58,829 nucleotides of DNA from Suilimivivens sp964614185 (lineage in GTDB: Bacteria; Bacillota; Clostridia; Lachnospirales; Lachnospiraceae). This document shows, piece after piece, positions 24,907 to 33,806 of the stretch. The stretch covers positions 1 to 58,829 of the forward strand of contig CAZTKJ010000018.1 in the NCBI GenBank assembly GCA_964614185.1. The letters are read 5' to 3'. Each line of letters opens with the position of its first letter. The stretch's first letter is position 1. A model generated the notes under the pieces. The model did no database searches and was not told where the DNA came from. It saw nothing but the letters and a program-made list of their open reading frames with translations. Both the position numbers and the translations under genes were made by a program.

Positions 24907-25468
24907 AGAGAAAATCGAAGAAGCCGTAAAGCTTTTGCTGGAAGGAATCGGTGAAGATATACACAGAGAAGGACTTTTGGAAACACCGGAGAGAGTTGCC
25001 AGAATGTATGAAGAAATTTATGGGGGGATGGATGAAGATGCGAAAATACCCCTGTCTAAAACCTTTACCAGTTCTGATAACGGAATGGTCATTGAAAAAG
25101 ATATTACTTTTTATTCTACCTGCGAACATCATTTAATGCCTTTTTACGGAAAGGCGCATATCGCTTATATCCCCGATGGCAAAGTGGTAGGTTTAAGTAA
25201 ACTGGCAAGAACCGTAGAGATTTATGCCAGAAGACCGCAGATCCAGGAAAAAATGACAGCGGAGATTGCAGATGCTATTATGACTCATTTAAATCCCAGA
25301 GGCGTTATGGTGGTTCTTGAAGCAGAACATATGTGTATGACCATGAGAGGTGTGAAAAAGCCGGGAAGCCGGACCGTTACCATGACAGCAAGAGGCGTAT
25401 TTGAGCAGGAACAAGGATTGCGGGATACCTTTTTAAAATTGATTTCCGTCGGCAACGAGCCAAGTTGA
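24896..25468 (+). CDS. folE: GTP cyclohydrolase I
   Basis: A 190-residue FolE. The zinc and active-site motif FYSTCEHHLMPFYGKAHIAY is at about residues 70-89, and the second zinc Cys is in EHMCMTMRGV (about 143). It turns GTP into 7,8-dihydroneopterin triphosphate, the first step of folate synthesis. ATG 24896, behind AGGAG, overlaps the 3' end of folC by 11 bases, so translation is coupled. Confidence 0.95.
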   Translation: MVNKEKIEEAVKLLLEGIGEDIHREGLLETPERVARMYEEIYGGMDEDAKIPLSKTFTSSDNGMVIEKDITFYSTCEHHLMPFYGKAHIAYIPDGKVVGLSKLARTVEIYARRPQIQEKMTAEIADAIMTHLNPRGVMVVLEAEHMCMTMRGVKKPGSRTVTMTARGVFEQEQGLRDTFLKLISVGNEPS

Positions 25469-25495
25469 CTGTTTAAGGAGGAAAAACTGCCGAGG

Positions 25496-25996
25496 ATGAT
25501 ACAGCAGACAGATATGGAAAGAGTAAACAATATTTTAAAACTTGATATTTACCAAAGCTATATAGAGAAAAATCATCTCGCGGAAAAAGAACGCAGATTC
25601 TGCCGTCACGATATGGCGCATTTTTTGGATGTGGCAAGAATCGCCATGATTTTAAACGAAAGTGAAAAATATGGAATTCCTAAGGAACTGATTTATGCGG
25701 CGGCCCTTCTTCATGATGTTGGAAGATGGAAACAATATCAGGATGGAACACCTCATGAAATAGCAGGTGCAGTTTTGGCTTCTGAGATTTTGCAACAGTG
25801 CCAGTTTGACAAGGAAGAAGAAGGGATCATAGTTACTGCAATCCGTAATCACAGAAATGAGGATATCAGAGAAGAAAAAGATCTGAAGGGGCTTTTATAC
25901 CGGGCTGACAAATTGAGCAGAGCCTGCTTTTTTTGCCCCATGGAACAGGAATGTAAGTGGAAACAGGACCGGAAAAATAAGGAACTGTTCTTATGA
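25496..25996 (+). CDS. HD-domain phosphohydrolase in folate operon
   Basis: A 166-residue HD-domain protein. Metal-binding residues are seen in CRHDMAHFLDVARIA (about 38-52), ALLHDVGRWKQY (HD pair, about 69-80), HEIAGAVLA and IRNHRNED. The C-terminus has a Cys-rich stretch (ACFFCPMEQECKW) that could hold a metal. It lies between folE and folP; the folP ATG overlaps its last four bases. Bacteria need a phosphatase to convert the FolE product to dihydroneopterin, and in many Firmicutes this enzyme is not known. This protein is a good positional candidate. That role is inference. Confidence 0.85.
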   Translation: MIQQTDMERVNNILKLDIYQSYIEKNHLAEKERRFCRHDMAHFLDVARIAMILNESEKYGIPKELIYAAALLHDVGRWKQYQDGTPHEIAGAVLASEILQQCQFDKEEEGIIVTAIRNHRNEDIREEKDLKGLLYRADKLSRACFFCPMEQECKWKQDRKNKELFL

Positions 25997-26832
25997 ATGA
26001 CGGAAAATTCCGGGAGAAGATGGAAATGATAATCGGAAACAGAGCATTTGATGTAACAAATCATACGTATGTAATGGGAATCCTGAATGTCACGCCGGAT
26101 TCCTTTTCTGATGGAGGAAGGTTCCATAAAAGGGATAAGGCATTGTTTCGGGTAGAGGAAATGATCAAAGAAGGAATGGATATTCTGGATATTGGAGGAG
26201 AGTCTACCAGGCCGGGATATACCTGTATTTCTGATGAAGAAGAGATAGAAAGAATCATACCGGTGATTACTGCGATTCGTTCAAGATTCGATGTGCCAAT
26301 CTCTCTTGACACTTATAAAAGTGAAGTGGCGAAAGAAGGCATCAAGGCCGGAGTTGACTTGATCAATGATATTTGGGGATTAAAGTATGATAAGAATATG
26401 GCAGGCATTATTGCAAAGGCGGATCTGCCGTGCTGTCTGATGCATAACAGGAATCATGCGGATTATCAATGTTTTATGGAGGATGTGGCAGCAGATTTTT
26501 CGGAAACCTTAAGGCTGGCTGCCATAGCAGGCATTAAGGATGAAAGGATTATTCTGGACCCCGGGGTAGGGTTTGGAAAAACATATGAACAGAATTTGGA
26601 AATCATCAGCCGCCTGCAGGAGTTAAAGATATTCGGCTATCCTATACTGCTAGGCGCAAGCAGAAAATCAGTGATAGGGATCACGCTGGATACACCTGTA
26701 GAAGAAAGACTGGAGGGAACACTAGCAACCTCTGTAATAGCTGTTTTAAAAGGCTGCGGGTTTGTGAGGGTACATGATATCAAAGAAAATGTTCGGGCAA
26801 TCAGGATGACAGAAGCGATTCTAAAGGCATAA
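25993..26832 (+). CDS. folP: Dihydropteroate synthase
   Basis: A 279-residue FolP. Conserved motifs are GILNVTPDSFSDGG (about 29-42), DILDIGGESTRPGY (about 61-74), LINDIWGL, LMHNR, ILDPGVGFGKTYEQN and LLGASRKSVIG. It joins 6-hydroxymethyl-dihydropterin diphosphate with p-aminobenzoate and is the sulfonamide target. The start is uncertain by some codons because ATG 25993 overlaps the stop of the HD gene and a second in-frame Met (residue 10) exists. Confidence 0.95.
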   Translation: MNDGKFREKMEMIIGNRAFDVTNHTYVMGILNVTPDSFSDGGRFHKRDKALFRVEEMIKEGMDILDIGGESTRPGYTCISDEEEIERIIPVITAIRSRFDVPISLDTYKSEVAKEGIKAGVDLINDIWGLKYDKNMAGIIAKADLPCCLMHNRNHADYQCFMEDVAADFSETLRLAAIAGIKDERIILDPGVGFGKTYEQNLEIISRLQELKIFGYPILLGASRKSVIGITLDTPVEERLEGTLATSVIAVLKGCGFVRVHDIKENVRAIRMTEAILKA

Positions 26833-26865
26833 GAACAGCAATAGGCCGGAAAGGACTGAAGGTAT

Positions 26866-27693
26866 ATGGACGAAATCAGGATTGAGGGATTGGAAGTTTA
26901 TGCAGGGCATGGAGTATTTGAAGAGGAAAACAGACAGGGACAGCCTTTTCTGATCCATGCCGTTTTGTATACAGATATACGCGAAGCAGGAATCAGTGAC
27001 GATCTGACACTGTCCACTCATTATGGAGAAGTGTCACAGCTGATCAACAGATTTGTAAGAGAGCATACTTTCCGGCTTATTGAAACACTGGCAGAGCAGA
27101 CGGCAGAGAAAATTCTGCTGCAGTTTCCACGTATCAAAGCACTGGATCTGGAAATAAAAAAGCCAAGAGCCCCTATCGGACTTCCTTTTGAAAGTGTATC
27201 CGTAAAGATCAGCAGAGGATGGAAAAAGTCTTATCTCGGTATAGGTTCCAATATGGGAGATAAAAGACAGTACATGGAGGAAGCTCTCTTAAAGCTTGAA
27301 AAGAACGAAAAAATAAGAAATGTAAGAGCTTCTTCCTTTATTGTGACACAACCTTACGGAGGGATTGAGCAGGATGAATTTTTAAACGGTGCAGTGGAAT
27401 TGGAAACATTATATACACCTTGGGAGCTTCTGCGCTTTTTACAGTCTGTGGAGAAAGAAGCCGGCAGGACACGGGATATCCACTGGGGCCCCAGAACTTT
27501 GGATTTGGATATTCTGTTCTATGAGGACTTTATTTGTGATTCAAAAGAGCTTACAGTGCCTCATCCGGATATGAGGAACCGCGACTTTGTATTAAAGCCG
27601 CTGAATGAGCTTTGTCCCTATAGCATGCATCCGATTTTCCATAAAAGTATAGGACAGATGCTGGAAGAGTTGCAGCGGAAGGGAGAAAATTAA
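26866..27693 (+). CDS. folBK: Fused dihydroneopterin aldolase and HPPK (FolB-FolK)
   Basis: A 275-residue fusion. Residues 1-118 are FolB: IRIEGLEVYAGHGVFEEENR, then HYGEVSQLI and RLIETLAEQTAEKIL, with the conserved Glu/Lys around KKPRAP. Residues 120-275 are FolK: SYLGIGSNMGDKRQYMEEAL, SSFIVTQPYGGIEQDEFLNG, GRTRDIHWGPRTLDLDILFY and VPHPDMRNRDFVLKPL. FolB cleaves dihydroneopterin and FolK adds the diphosphate, so one polypeptide does two consecutive steps. It lies 33 bases after folP and its stop abuts the next ATG. Confidence 0.95.
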   Translation: MDEIRIEGLEVYAGHGVFEEENRQGQPFLIHAVLYTDIREAGISDDLTLSTHYGEVSQLINRFVREHTFRLIETLAEQTAEKILLQFPRIKALDLEIKKPRAPIGLPFESVSVKISRGWKKSYLGIGSNMGDKRQYMEEALLKLEKNEKIRNVRASSFIVTQPYGGIEQDEFLNGAVELETLYTPWELLRFLQSVEKEAGRTRDIHWGPRTLDLDILFYEDFICDSKELTVPHPDMRNRDFVLKPLNELCPYSMHPIFHKSIGQMLEELQRKGEN

Positions 27694-27694
27694 G

Positions 27695-28549
27695 ATGAAA
27701 GGCTTAAGAAGAAACAAAATCAAAAGATGTGTATGGATTTTCTTAAGCATCCTGTTTTTTCTTTGTGCATGCGCGCAGTCAAAAAAACAAGAACCCATGG
27801 GCGAGCCGGAAGTTAAGATCACTTTTTTTGATGTGGGAAAGGGTGATGCGATCTTAATAGAGACGGACAATAACAGAATGCTTATTGATTCCGGGTATGA
27901 TAATACTTCCCAAGTGATTTTAGATTATCTGGACAGGCAGGAAATAGAAAATTTGGATTATATGGTGCTTACTCATTTCGATAAGGATCATGTAGGAGGA
28001 GCAGACAAAATTTTAGATGAGGTGCAAGTGGGAATGATCCTGCAGCCTGATTATCAATCTGACGGCGGTCAGGCGGCGGAATACTACACAACCATGGAGC
28101 AAAAAGGAATGCAGTCTGTGAAAGTGACAGAAACAATGTATTTATCTTTGGACAGGGCAGACATTCTTATTTATCCGCCGCAGCAGAAAGAATATGAAGA
28201 GGAAGACAATGATTTTTCTCTTGTGATCAGTATGTCTTATCGGGAAAAAAGATTTTTGTTTGCAGGAGATTGTGAAAGAGTCCGTTTGCAGGAGCTTTTG
28301 GAGCAGACAGAATTTGAACTTTCCCATGATGTTTTGAAAGTTCCCCATCATGGGAAAAAAGAGAAGAATTCTGAAGAATTTTTAGAAGCTGTTGCCCCTA
28401 AGGCAGCAATCATTACCTGTTCGGAAGAAATGCCGGCAGATAAAAAGATCGTAAGTATTCTGGAAGAGCAGGGCGCAACAGTTTATCAGACCGTGCATGG
28501 TTCCGTTACCTGTTTATGCAGCGGCGATGAGATGCAGATCATACAGTGA
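27695..28549 (+). CDS. ComEC-like MBL-fold lipoprotein
   Basis: A 284-residue protein with a basic N-terminus, a hydrophobic helix (WIFLSILFFLCAC) and a lipobox-like LCAC (Cys about 26), so probably a surface lipoprotein. The rest is a metallo-beta-lactamase fold of the ComEC C-terminal/YtvI type: FFDVGKGDAILIE, MLIDSGYDN, VLTHFDKDHVGGAD (metal site, about 90-103), FLFAGDCE and VPHHGKKEKNS. Such domains are nucleases or unknown hydrolases. Its ATG lies one base after the folBK stop, yet a secreted hydrolase has no clear job in folate synthesis. A terminator follows at 28549-28573. Confidence 0.85.
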   Translation: MKGLRRNKIKRCVWIFLSILFFLCACAQSKKQEPMGEPEVKITFFDVGKGDAILIETDNNRMLIDSGYDNTSQVILDYLDRQEIENLDYMVLTHFDKDHVGGADKILDEVQVGMILQPDYQSDGGQAAEYYTTMEQKGMQSVKVTETMYLSLDRADILIYPPQQKEYEEEDNDFSLVISMSYREKRFLFAGDCERVRLQELLEQTEFELSHDVLKVPHHGKKEKNSEEFLEAVAPKAAIITCSEEMPADKKIVSILEEQGATVYQTVHGSVTCLCSGDEMQIIQ

Positions 28550-28573
28550 ACCCCGCTGCAAAGCAGCGGGGTT
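28549..28573 (+). terminator. Terminator of folate operon
   Basis: AACCCCGCTGC (28549-28559) pairs perfectly with GCAGCGGGGTT (28563-28573) around AAA, then GTTAACA; the stem overlaps the stop codon of the last gene by one base. Confidence 0.7.
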
Positions 28574-28598
28574 GTTAACATAAAAGGTATAAAGAATG

Positions 28599-29627
28599 TT
28601 ATGATCCTATGACGGCATCTCTTGCAGCAGTAAAGACAGATACATTTACCGCGCCATCGGTGGGAGTGCGGTAAACCGGCACTTCGTTATTATATTCATT
28701 AAAATAAACATAGTTAGAAGTAATGTTTATATTCTGATAATTGCCCTGAGCCACCACTTCAGGTTCACTGCCGTCAAGTCTCATTCGCATCAGTGCGGGG
28801 GCATTAGTATCGTTCTTTTGATAATAAATATAAGAATTTCCAACGTTAAAGCAGTCAACTCTGTCATGGGTTAAAACTTCCACAGTACCTGCAGGTAGGG
28901 AATACCGGCAGAGCCTGTAATTTTCACTTACATCCATGTAATAAATGTAATCATCCTTGTAGACGGGATACCAAAGATTACCGTTATAAATGAGGGAAAC
29001 AGAATCTGTTCTGGTATCCAGTGCGTACAGATAATGATCTTTGTCCTGGCCGTTATAATAGATAATGCCGTTATGGCAGGCAGCAGGATTGATGATGCTG
29101 TCTGAAATCAATATGTTTTCAGATTTGTCGGTTTTCAGTTTATAAAATTTAGTAAAGTCCTTATTATTATATCTCTGGTAATAAAGGTAGTCACCTGAAA
29201 GCTGCATGGTAATACAGGCATCCCGGACAAGGCAGGTAGAGCCTTTGCCGTTTGTCTTGGAGCGGTAGACGCCATAAGTACGGAGGACATAAGCAAATCC
29301 GGAACCGCTGGAAGCGCTGTCCATGAAATAATAAAGATAATCTCCGGCGGCGTTGATGGAGGAAGTTCTGCCCTCAATAAGCTTTTGGACATCTGTTTCA
29401 TCAGAATTCATAGAATACATGTGGCCATTGTCATAAGCATTTGAAAAATAGACTTTTCCATCCAGTTCACAGAAAAGACCGCCATTATTCAGATTTCCGG
29501 CAGTATTTCCCGTTACGGAAATATCATTTGAAGGGATCCTGCTGGCTAAATTTGAAATAACTATGACCGTGGCAAGGACTAAAACAAAAATTACCGCAAA
29601 GAGAATGTATTTCCAATTGTTTTTCAT
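28599..29627 (-). CDS. Membrane-anchored DUF5050 beta-propeller protein
   Basis: A 342-residue protein from ATG 29627 (AGGAG five bases upstream; the longer frame has no conserved sequence). One N-terminal transmembrane helix (KYILFAVIFVLVLATVIVIS) anchors it, with the rest outside. Residues 60-330 consist of repeats of about 40-45 residues with a G-x-x-I/L-Y-Y-x-x pattern (DYLYYFMDS, DYLYYQRYN, GIIYYNGQD, DYIYYMDVS, SYIYYQKND, NYVYFNEYN). This is the DUF5050 propeller, about six blades. It probably binds glycan or protein at the surface. It is divergent from pheA. Confidence 0.85.
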   Translation of the reverse strand: MKNNWKYILFAVIFVLVLATVIVISNLASRIPSNDISVTGNTAGNLNNGGLFCELDGKVYFSNAYDNGHMYSMNSDETDVQKLIEGRTSSINAAGDYLYYFMDSASSGSGFAYVLRTYGVYRSKTNGKGSTCLVRDACITMQLSGDYLYYQRYNNKDFTKFYKLKTDKSENILISDSIINPAACHNGIIYYNGQDKDHYLYALDTRTDSVSLIYNGNLWYPVYKDDYIYYMDVSENYRLCRYSLPAGTVEVLTHDRVDCFNVGNSYIYYQKNDTNAPALMRMRLDGSEPEVVAQGNYQNINITSNYVYFNEYNNEVPVYRTPTDGAVNVSVFTAARDAVIGS

Positions 29628-29814
29628 GACTGCTCCTATCTGTCCGCGTATGGGAACTATAATGTTTGAGTTTATTATAATGAATATTAATTCGAGGCGC
29701 AAGATGAAATCATCTCTGCCGGTAAAAGTCGGCAAACTGCTTGCTATCACGAAGTCTTTGTTATAAAATGAATGAAGGATTTTGCTAAAGAAGTAAGGGA
29801 AAGGATTTGGGATC

Positions 29815-30942
29815 ATGGATTTATTGGAACTTCGCAGTCAGATTGATGAAATAGACAGACAGATCGTTGAACTTTATGAAAGAAGAATGGAGGTTTCGGG
29901 AAATGTAGCAAAATATAAGATAGAAACCGGAAAAAGAGTCTTTGATAAAGCAAGGGAAGAAGAAAAAATACGAAAAGTAAAATCCTTAACCCATAGCGAT
30001 TTTAACAGCTATGGAGTGGAAGAGCTTTTTGAGCAGATCATGTCTATGAGCCGTAAGCTCCAGTATCAGATCCTGGCAGAGCATGGAGGCCTAAATAAGC
30101 TGCCTTTTATTCAGGTGGATGCTCTTGATTTAGAAAAGGCAAGAGTGGTCTTTCAGGGAGCCGAGGGAGCTTATTCCCAGGCGGCAATGCATCGCTACTT
30201 TGGAAATGCCATAGACAGTTTCCATGTGGATACTTTTCGGGATGCTATGATGGCCATAGATGAGGGCAGCGCTGATTTTGCGGTGCTTCCTATTGAGAAT
30301 TCTACCGCAGGGATCGTCAGTGAAATTTATGATCTTTTGGTAGAATTTGAAAACTATATTGTGGGAGAGCAGATCATTCAGATTGAGCATTGTCTGATGG
30401 CGTCTCCGGGAACTAAGATAGAGGATATCAAAACCGTCTATTCCCATCCCCAGTCGTTGATGCAGTCTTCACGGTATTTAAATACCCATCCCAACTGGCA
30501 GCAGATCAGCATGCAGAATAATGCTTTTGCAGCTAAAAAGGTGGCCAAGGAAAAAGATAAGAGCAAGGCGGCCATAGCCAGTGAATATGCGGCAGAACTT
30601 TACGGCCTGAATATTCTGGAAAAGGGAGTTAACCAGTCCCGTACCAATTCCACCCGCTTTATTATTATTACCAATCAGAAGATTTTCTTAAAGAATGCAA
30701 AGAAAGTCAGCATCTGTTTTGAGGTAGCTCATGAGAGTGGTTCTCTGTATCATATGCTTTCTCATTTTATCTATAATAATCTGAATATGAATAAAATAGA
30801 GAGCCGCCCTATTGAAGGACGCAACTGGGAATACCGCTTTTTCATTGATTTTGATGGAAATCTTTCAGACAGCGCTGTAAAGAATGCCCTGCGGGGACTG
30901 AGAGATGAAGCCAGAAATATGAAAATACTTGGAAATTATTAA
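29815..30942 (+). CDS. pheA: Bifunctional chorismate mutase/prephenate dehydratase
   Basis: A 375-residue P-protein. Residues 1-85 are an AroQ chorismate mutase (LLELRSQIDEIDRQIVELYE, Arg/Lys-rich). Residues 110-290 are prephenate dehydratase (VVFQGAEGAYSQAAMHRYFG, DFAVLPIENSTAGIVSEIYD, NSTRFIII). Residues 298-375 are an ACT domain with the phenylalanine-binding ESRP (MNKIESRPIEGRNWEYRFFI). It makes phenylpyruvate from chorismate and is feedback-inhibited by Phe. The ACT domain lacks the usual GALV-type opening and reads ESGSLYHML at that site; inhibition may therefore differ, but the ESRP site is intact. Confidence 0.95.
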   Translation: MDLLELRSQIDEIDRQIVELYERRMEVSGNVAKYKIETGKRVFDKAREEEKIRKVKSLTHSDFNSYGVEELFEQIMSMSRKLQYQILAEHGGLNKLPFIQVDALDLEKARVVFQGAEGAYSQAAMHRYFGNAIDSFHVDTFRDAMMAIDEGSADFAVLPIENSTAGIVSEIYDLLVEFENYIVGEQIIQIEHCLMASPGTKIEDIKTVYSHPQSLMQSSRYLNTHPNWQQISMQNNAFAAKKVAKEKDKSKAAIASEYAAELYGLNILEKGVNQSRTNSTRFIIITNQKIFLKNAKKVSICFEVAHESGSLYHMLSHFIYNNLNMNKIESRPIEGRNWEYRFFIDFDGNLSDSAVKNALRGLRDEARNMKILGNY

Positions 30943-30953
30943 AGGAAAGAACG

Positions 30954-32264
30954 ATGAGAGAACAGGAATTAATTGTCTATAAGGATTTTGCCAAAGAAGA
31001 GGGCCGGATTTTATATGATATGGCCTTTCTGATGGAACATTATAAGGATGAATATTATAACAGAGAGGATTTGGCAGGACTGCTGTATGAATGTATCCAC
31101 AGTCTCCTTGAAATAGCAGGAAACCATGGTTTTTATGGTAATCTTTGGCACTGTTATTTGACGAATCTTCTCGTTAACAATGAGAACAGCTATAGCAGGG
31201 CCTGCGAGATCAGGGGAAAAATAGAAGGCACTATCAATGAGGCGGTTCTCCATGATATTGTAATATTTAAGGAATTTTATGACTATGATTTTAAGGACAT
31301 GGCGGAATTTTTAGGAGTGGATGCATTTTCCCTGATTACCGATTACAAAAGCAGCGATGGGGAAAGTAAAGTCTATAACAGCAGGATAAGGGAAAGAATC
31401 TGCAGCCTTGCAGTTAAGTTTACAAAAGACCATACTCCGGAAGAAATGAAAGATACTTTGACGGAATTCTATAAAGATTATGGCGTTGGCAAGTTCGGTC
31501 TCCATAAGGCATTCCGGGTTCTGCATGATGAAAGCGGAGTACATATTGTGCCTATCCGCAACATTGCCCATGTCTATCTCCATGATCTGGTGGGCTATGA
31601 AATTCCCAAAAAGAAGCTGATTGACAATACGGAGGCCTTTGTAGAAGGAAGAAAGGCCAATAACTGTCTTTTGTTTGGCGATGCAGGAACGGGAAAATCT
31701 TCAAGTATTAAAGCCATTGCCAATGAATATTATGAACAGGGACTTCGTATTATCGAGATTTACAAGCATCAGTTCCGGGATCTGAATGATGTGATCACCC
31801 AGATCAAGAATAGAAATTATAAGTTTATTATTTATATGGATGATTTGAGCTTTGAAGACTTTGAAGTCGAGTACAAATATCTAAAGGCAGTTATTGAGGG
31901 AGGACTTGAAAAGAAGCCGGAAAATGTGCTGATTTATGCTACTTCCAACCGCCGTCATCTTGTCAGGGAAAAATTCAGTGATAAGGAAGAAAGAAGAGAT
32001 GATCTGCATTCTTCCGATACTGTGCAGGAGAAGCTTTCATTAGTATCAAGGTTCGGCGTTACTATTTTCTTTGCGTCACCTGACAAAAAGGAATTCCAGA
32101 ATATTGTCAGGGTATTGGCGGAGCGCTATGGCATAAATATGCCGGAGGAAGAGCTTTTCCTTGAGGCAGGCAGATGGGAGCTTGCCCATGGCGGATTGTC
32201 CGGCAGGACAGCGCAGCAGTTTATTGATTATTTACTTGGTAAAAAGGAGAAGACATGGCAGTAA
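30954..32264 (+). CDS. DUF815-family AAA ATPase
   Basis: A 436-residue protein. Residues 1-200 are helical with no known motif. The ATPase core has Walker A LLFGDAGTGKSSS (about 238-250), Walker B FIIYMDDLSF (about 284-293), sensor IYATSNRRHLVREK and an Arg finger region. This pattern is the DUF815 family, related to AAA+ proteins. Its 3' end overlaps the Ppx-type gene by ten bases, so it belongs to the polyphosphate operon. Role unknown. Confidence 0.88.
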   Translation: MREQELIVYKDFAKEEGRILYDMAFLMEHYKDEYYNREDLAGLLYECIHSLLEIAGNHGFYGNLWHCYLTNLLVNNENSYSRACEIRGKIEGTINEAVLHDIVIFKEFYDYDFKDMAEFLGVDAFSLITDYKSSDGESKVYNSRIRERICSLAVKFTKDHTPEEMKDTLTEFYKDYGVGKFGLHKAFRVLHDESGVHIVPIRNIAHVYLHDLVGYEIPKKKLIDNTEAFVEGRKANNCLLFGDAGTGKSSSIKAIANEYYEQGLRIIEIYKHQFRDLNDVITQIKNRNYKFIIYMDDLSFEDFEVEYKYLKAVIEGGLEKKPENVLIYATSNRRHLVREKFSDKEERRDDLHSSDTVQEKLSLVSRFGVTIFFASPDKKEFQNIVRVLAERYGINMPEEELFLEAGRWELAHGGLSGRTAQQFIDYLLGKKEKTWQ

Positions 32265-33802
32265 AAACATTTGCGGCAATTGATGTAGGTTCCTATGAAC
32301 TTTCCATGAAAATATTTGAAGTTTCCAGCAAAGGAATGAAGGAGATAGACCATATCAGGCATGAAATCGATATGGGAACAGAAAGTTACACCACAGGGAA
32401 GCTTTCTTATGAAAGAGTGGATGAGCTTTGCAGGATACTCTGTGCATTTACAGACATTATGAAGAGCTATCGGGTATCGGATTATGTGGCTTATGGAACC
32501 AGCGCTATCAGAGAAACGGAAAATACGGCAATACTGCTGAATCAGATTGAAGTCAGAACAGGACTCAAGATTGAAATCCTGAGTAATTCTGAACAGAGAT
32601 TTCTGGATTATAAATCAATTGCTTTCCAGGGAGAAGGATTTCTTAAGATTATTGAAAACGGAACAGCTATTGTGGATATTGGAGGAGGCAGCATTCAAAT
32701 TTCCCTTTTTGACAATGATACCCTTGTTTCCACCCAAAATATGAAGCTGGGTGTGCTGCGCCTGCAGGAGAGAATGAATCATTTGGATGCCAATATGAAT
32801 CAGTATGACAATCTGATCAATGAATTAGTGGATGCCCAGATGGCTGTATACAAAAAGCTTTATTTAAAGGACAGGGAAATTAAGAATATTATTGTAGTGG
32901 ACGATTATATTTCAGTGATGCTTTATAAAAGGAATAATAATCAGGGAATGAGAGGATACGCCGGAAGGGAACTGTTTGAAAGTTTTGAACAGGCATACCA
33001 TACCAATAGCATTTCAGAATTGGCCAAGAGATGGGATATGCCGGAAGAAAATATGCCCATGATTCATATTTCCATAATGATGCTGAAACGTATTATGGAG
33101 ACTATGGGGGCAGAGCTGATATGGGCGCCGGGAGTGACATTATGCGATGGCATTGCCTATGAATATGCTGAAAAAAATCAGATCATATCTGCCTCTCATG
33201 ATTTTGAACAGGATATCATTGCCTGTGCCAAAAATATCAGTAAGCGGTACCGGGGCAGCAGAAAGAGAAGCGAAACTTTAGAGCATATTGCCCTTACTAT
33301 ATTTGACAGTACCAGCAAAATCCATGGACTTGGAAAAAGGGAAAGGCTGCTTTTGCAAATTTCCACGATCTTGCATGACTGTGGAAAATATATCAGTATG
33401 GCCAATCTGGGAGAATGTTCCTATAGTATTATCATGGCTACGGAAATTATAGGGATTTCCCATAGGGAAAGAGAGATTGTGGCCAATGTGGTCAAATATA
33501 ATCATATGGTATTTTCCTACTATAAAGACAAGAGAAAAGAAAGCAATATGGACAGTGATGCTTATTTGATCGTAGCGAAACTGACAGCTATTCTGCGTCT
33601 TGCCAATGGTCTTGACAGAAGTCATAAACAGAAATTCAAAAATGTAAAAATTTCTTTAAAAGAGGATGAACTCATCATTAGGGTAGAAACCAATGAAGAT
33701 ATTACACTGGAAAAAGGACTTTTCGGAGCAAGAGCTGACTTTTTCCGGGAGGTATACAATGTACGTCCTATTATTAAACAGAAGCGTATGATCGGAGGAT
33801 GA
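32255..33802 (+). CDS. ppx: Ppx/GppA exopolyphosphatase-type protein
   Basis: A 515-residue member of the Ppx/GppA family. The ASKHA ATPase-like fold has AAIDVGSYELSMKIFE (residues 4-19) and IVDIGGGSIQISLF (about 138-151). The C-terminal third has an HD-like domain with ILHDCGKY (about 370-377). It hydrolyses polyphosphate from the end, or pppGpp. Placement beside ppk1 supports a polyphosphate role, with synthesis and breakdown in one operon. The stop is four bases from the ppk1 ATG. Confidence 0.92.
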   Translation: MAVKTFAAIDVGSYELSMKIFEVSSKGMKEIDHIRHEIDMGTESYTTGKLSYERVDELCRILCAFTDIMKSYRVSDYVAYGTSAIRETENTAILLNQIEVRTGLKIEILSNSEQRFLDYKSIAFQGEGFLKIIENGTAIVDIGGGSIQISLFDNDTLVSTQNMKLGVLRLQERMNHLDANMNQYDNLINELVDAQMAVYKKLYLKDREIKNIIVVDDYISVMLYKRNNNQGMRGYAGRELFESFEQAYHTNSISELAKRWDMPEENMPMIHISIMMLKRIMETMGAELIWAPGVTLCDGIAYEYAEKNQIISASHDFEQDIIACAKNISKRYRGSRKRSETLEHIALTIFDSTSKIHGLGKRERLLLQISTILHDCGKYISMANLGECSYSIIMATEIIGISHREREIVANVVKYNHMVFSYYKDKRKESNMDSDAYLIVAKLTAILRLANGLDRSHKQKFKNVKISLKEDELIIRVETNEDITLEKGLFGARADFFREVYNVRPIIKQKRMIGG

Positions 33803-33806
33803 GAGA

